This document shows positions 62,215-64,000 of a stretch of DNA of 64,000 nucleotides, one piece after another; within the stretch, counting starts at the first letter, position 1; every line of letters starts with the position of its first letter. The stretch comes from Caballeronia mineralivorans PML1(12) (GTDB lineage: Bacteria > Pseudomonadota > Gammaproteobacteria > Burkholderiales > Burkholderiaceae), in assembly GCF_001028175.1 (NCBI RefSeq), contig NZ_AEJF01000108.1:61457-125456 (forward strand), in the 5' to 3' direction. A model generated the notes under the pieces. That model was not told the origin of the DNA, searched no databases, and was given only the letters and a program-made list of their open reading frames with translations. Made by a program: the position numbers and the translations under genes.

Positions 62215-63348
62215 TCAGTGTGGATCGCGCCGCAGCCGTTCGATACGCTCCCAGTCGAGCGTGATGCCCAGTCCCGGGCCTTGCGGCAGATGCAAGGAAA
62301 AGTCTTCATAACGCAGGGGCTCCGTGAGGATCTGCTCGGTCAGCAAGAGCGGACCGAACAACTCCGTACCCCACTTCAACGAGCCGAACGTGCTGAAGAG
62401 TTGCGCCGACGCAATTGTGCCGACCGCCCCCTCCAGCATCGTGCCGCCATACAGGTCGACATGGGCTGCAAGCGCGATCGATGCGACGCTCGCCGCACCC
62501 AGCAGCCCACCGGACTGGGCAATCTTGACGGCGAAGACATCGGCGGAACGAGTGCTCGCAAGAGCGAACGCGTCGGCGGGACCATGGAGTGCTTCATCGG
62601 CCATGATCGGCACGCGGGCGAGGTCAGTGAGGCGCTTGAGGCCTGCGTGATTCGCGGCTGATATCGGTTGCTCGACAAGGCTTACGCCGGCGTCGGCGAA
62701 TCGCGGCAACGCCCAGATAGTGTCCGACTCGCTCCACGCCTGATTCACGTCCACCCGCACATCGCCGCGCTCGCCGAGTGTCTGCTTAATCGCAACAACA
62801 TGCGCCACATCGTCGGCCACCGCGCGCGAACCGATCTTCAGCTTGAACACGCGATGCCGCCGCAGATCCAGCATCTGTTCTGCTTCGTCAATATCGCGCC
62901 GCGTGTCGCCGCTCGCAAGCGTCCATGCCACTTCAACGGAGTCTGTCACGCGACCGCCGAACAACTCGGAAAGCGGCACGCCGATCCGCTGGGCGTGGGC
63001 GTCGAAGAGCGCCGTTTCCACCGCACATTTCGCAAAACGATTGCCCTGGAATAGGGTGCGCAGCTTCGCCATGGCCGCACCGGGCCGCGTTGCATCCAGC
63101 CCTTTGAGCAAGGGTGCGAAATAGGTATCGATATTGACCTTGATGCTTTCGGGACTCTCCTCGCCGTATGCGAGACCGCCGATGGTCGTGCCCTCGCCCA
63201 CGCCGCTTACGCCATCCGAGCAGTGAACCCGGACCAGCACCAGCGTCTGACAGTTCATTGTTGCAACTGACAGGCGATGCGGACGGATCGTGGGGACATC
63301 GACGAGAAGCGTCTCGACGCTTTCAATTTTTACCGTTGTTGCCGACAT
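62215..63348 (-). CDS. catB: Muconate cycloisomerase
   Basis: 377 residues of the enolase superfamily: SVATMNCQTLVLVRVHCSDG, the general-base HRVFKLKIGSR (KxK motif), metal-ligand VDVNQAWSESD, LVEQPISAAN and ADEALHGPADAFALAS, KIAQSGGLLGA. It converts cis,cis-muconate to muconolactone. AGGAGG eight bases before ATG 63348 fixes the start. The usual LysR gene catR is not present upstream in the window. Confidence 0.95.
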   Translation of the reverse strand: MSATTVKIESVETLLVDVPTIRPHRLSVATMNCQTLVLVRVHCSDGVSGVGEGTTIGGLAYGEESPESIKVNIDTYFAPLLKGLDATRPGAAMAKLRTLFQGNRFAKCAVETALFDAHAQRIGVPLSELFGGRVTDSVEVAWTLASGDTRRDIDEAEQMLDLRRHRVFKLKIGSRAVADDVAHVVAIKQTLGERGDVRVDVNQAWSESDTIWALPRFADAGVSLVEQPISAANHAGLKRLTDLARVPIMADEALHGPADAFALASTRSADVFAVKIAQSGGLLGAASVASIALAAHVDLYGGTMLEGAVGTIASAQLFSTFGSLKWGTELFGPLLLTEQILTEPLRYEDFSLHLPQGPGLGITLDWERIERLRRDPH

Positions 63349-63779
63349 GCGCTTCCTCCTGGAAGACACATGGTAGAAATAAACGGCCTGTGAAGTCCAA
63401 CACCCGTTCCGACTACTTCCATACCTTGAAGGTATGGAGTCGGCATTCTTCCAATAGATACATATAAAAATCAATGACTTACATTTCGACGCAACAAGCT
63501 GGCATCCTGAATTAGTCGTTGTACCCCCACTTTACCCCCACTCCAGATGCGGGCAAGTTCGAGAGTCTTCGGCAATGTCCGGCATCACCGGCAACATGAA
63601 TCGCCCTAGAATCTCTGTCCGCCGGACACTTTGCTCAAGTTCCAAGTGGTCGCTAAATTCACGTACCAGTTGTAAAGGGAGAAGTCACATCCGCTTTGCT
63701 TGCGATAGCAATTTCGTTATTGACCGTTCTTCGGGCTTGTTCGGAAGCTTGTTCGCGCAATATGCGACCCTCCCAAACA
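63349..63779. other. Intergenic region before the tRNA remnant
   Basis: Holds the catB promoter region and, at 63520-63542, two short runs of C preceded by T/A (on the minus strand GTGGGGGTAAAGTGGGGGTA) of a type often seen before phage/island integrase genes. No frame with recognisable similarity is present. Confidence 0.45.
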
Positions 63780-63851
63780 GCCAAATTGGTAGACGCACTC
63801 TTCAAATCCTGGCGGTCATGCGGTGAAGGTTCGGGTCCTCTCTTGGCACCA
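63780..63851 (+). pseudogene. Decayed tRNA-Leu (CAA-like)
   Basis: A D-arm-like AATTGGTAGACGCA, an anticodon-loop-like TTCAAAT with CCTGG, the T-loop TTCGGGTC and an acceptor 3' strand TCTTGGC-A-CCA are all in tRNA order, but the 5' acceptor and the anticodon stem lack their partners. At least two internal deletions are required, so no complete cloverleaf forms. It looks like a tRNA-Leu broken during or after integration of an element. Confidence 0.6.
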
Positions 63852-63884
63852 ACACGTAGTCCGGAGCAATCCGAAGAAGTCCGG

Positions 63885-63920
63885 AAAACCCCGCAAAGCC
63901 TTAAAATTGCGGGGTTTTTT
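63885..63920 (+). terminator. Rho-independent terminator downstream of the tRNA remnant
   Basis: AAAACCCCGCAA (63885-63896) and TTGCGGGGTTTT (63907-63918) pair over twelve bases around a ten-base loop, and the T-run continues to 63920. It could end transcription in either direction. Confidence 0.85.
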
Positions 63921-64000
63921 GTCTTTTGCGTTCCGATCAGGTCCAGTAATATCCGGCGTTTTTACGTATACTGGTGCGTATACCCGTTTCGGGGGCAACG

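Noticed and set aside
63780..63851. Functional tRNA-Leu
   Set aside because: The acceptor and anticodon stems cannot pair, so it was called a remnant instead.

Overview
The window looks like a piece of a high-GC Burkholderiaceae genome (Paraburkholderia/Caballeronia-like). Supporting signs are a Burkholderia-type trimeric porin, catB-catA for catechol, dense ABC-transporter operons for sugars, amino acids and peptides, and family-typical protein sequences. It is accessory, metabolism-rich DNA: at least five catabolic modules, each with its own regulator, separated by decayed mobile elements. I see no intact insertion sequence, prophage, CRISPR array or rRNA.

Layout. 1-0.5 kb: decayed IS110-family transposase. 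0.9-7.6 kb: AraC regulator, FAD-dependent amine/amino-acid oxidase, RidA, an amino-acid ABC transporter and a porin, an uptake-and-deamination unit. 7.6-8.7 kb: two broken genes (PfkB kinase fragment and a frameshifted HAD phosphatase). 8.8-19.4 kb: a polyol/sugar locus (dihydroxyacetone kinase, MalK-type ATPase, FGGY kinase, zinc alcohol dehydrogenase, two permeases, binding protein, GntR/HutC regulator) with a divergent DhnA/LacD-type aldolase. The divergent promoter holds an exact 18-bp inverted operator pair. 20-23.9 kb: DUF3313 lipoprotein, MipA/OmpV outer-membrane protein and two tandem TetR regulators, with three matching palindromic operators. 24-26.2 kb: Tn3 transposase fragment, parDE toxin-antitoxin system and an ISNCY/IS1202-like remnant.

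26.3-35.2 kb: an FCD-GntR-controlled catabolic operon (amino-acid-type ABC transporter, SDR, flavin reductase, luciferase-like monooxygenase, SDR, RidA, SMP-30 lactonase, regulator). Three copies of one palindrome mark a regulon. The gene content recalls the Rut uracil pathway, but the substrate is unknown. The block is bracketed by a 93-bp direct repeat (86/93 identical) of the ISNCY-like end. 35.5-39.1 kb: IS110 remnant, flavin monooxygenase, ACT-domain protein, SMR efflux pump and a previously hidden fragment of a DMT transporter. 39.4-41.6 kb: a papain-like cysteine protease carrying six propeller/lectin-like repeats, followed by a chagasin-type inhibitor of that protease class. 42.5-44.5 kb: RhtA-like exporter and a CtaG-like protein.

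44.5-56.2 kb: a second co-regulated catabolic unit (flavin demethylase resembling N-methylproline demethylase, S15/CocE hydrolase, dipeptide-type ABC transporter, LysR regulator, Rieske demethylase resembling stachydrine/glycine-betaine enzymes). Its two promoters share a 42-bp element that is 37/42 identical and has the same orientation relative to each gene. 56.2-58.1 kb: exported protein of unknown function and a methyltransferase. 58.4-61.2 kb: ECF sigma factor with two tandem paralogous anti-sigma factors. 61.3-63.3 kb: catA and catB without catC or catR in the window. The right edge holds a decayed tRNA-Leu and a strong terminator, probably the boundary of another integrated island.
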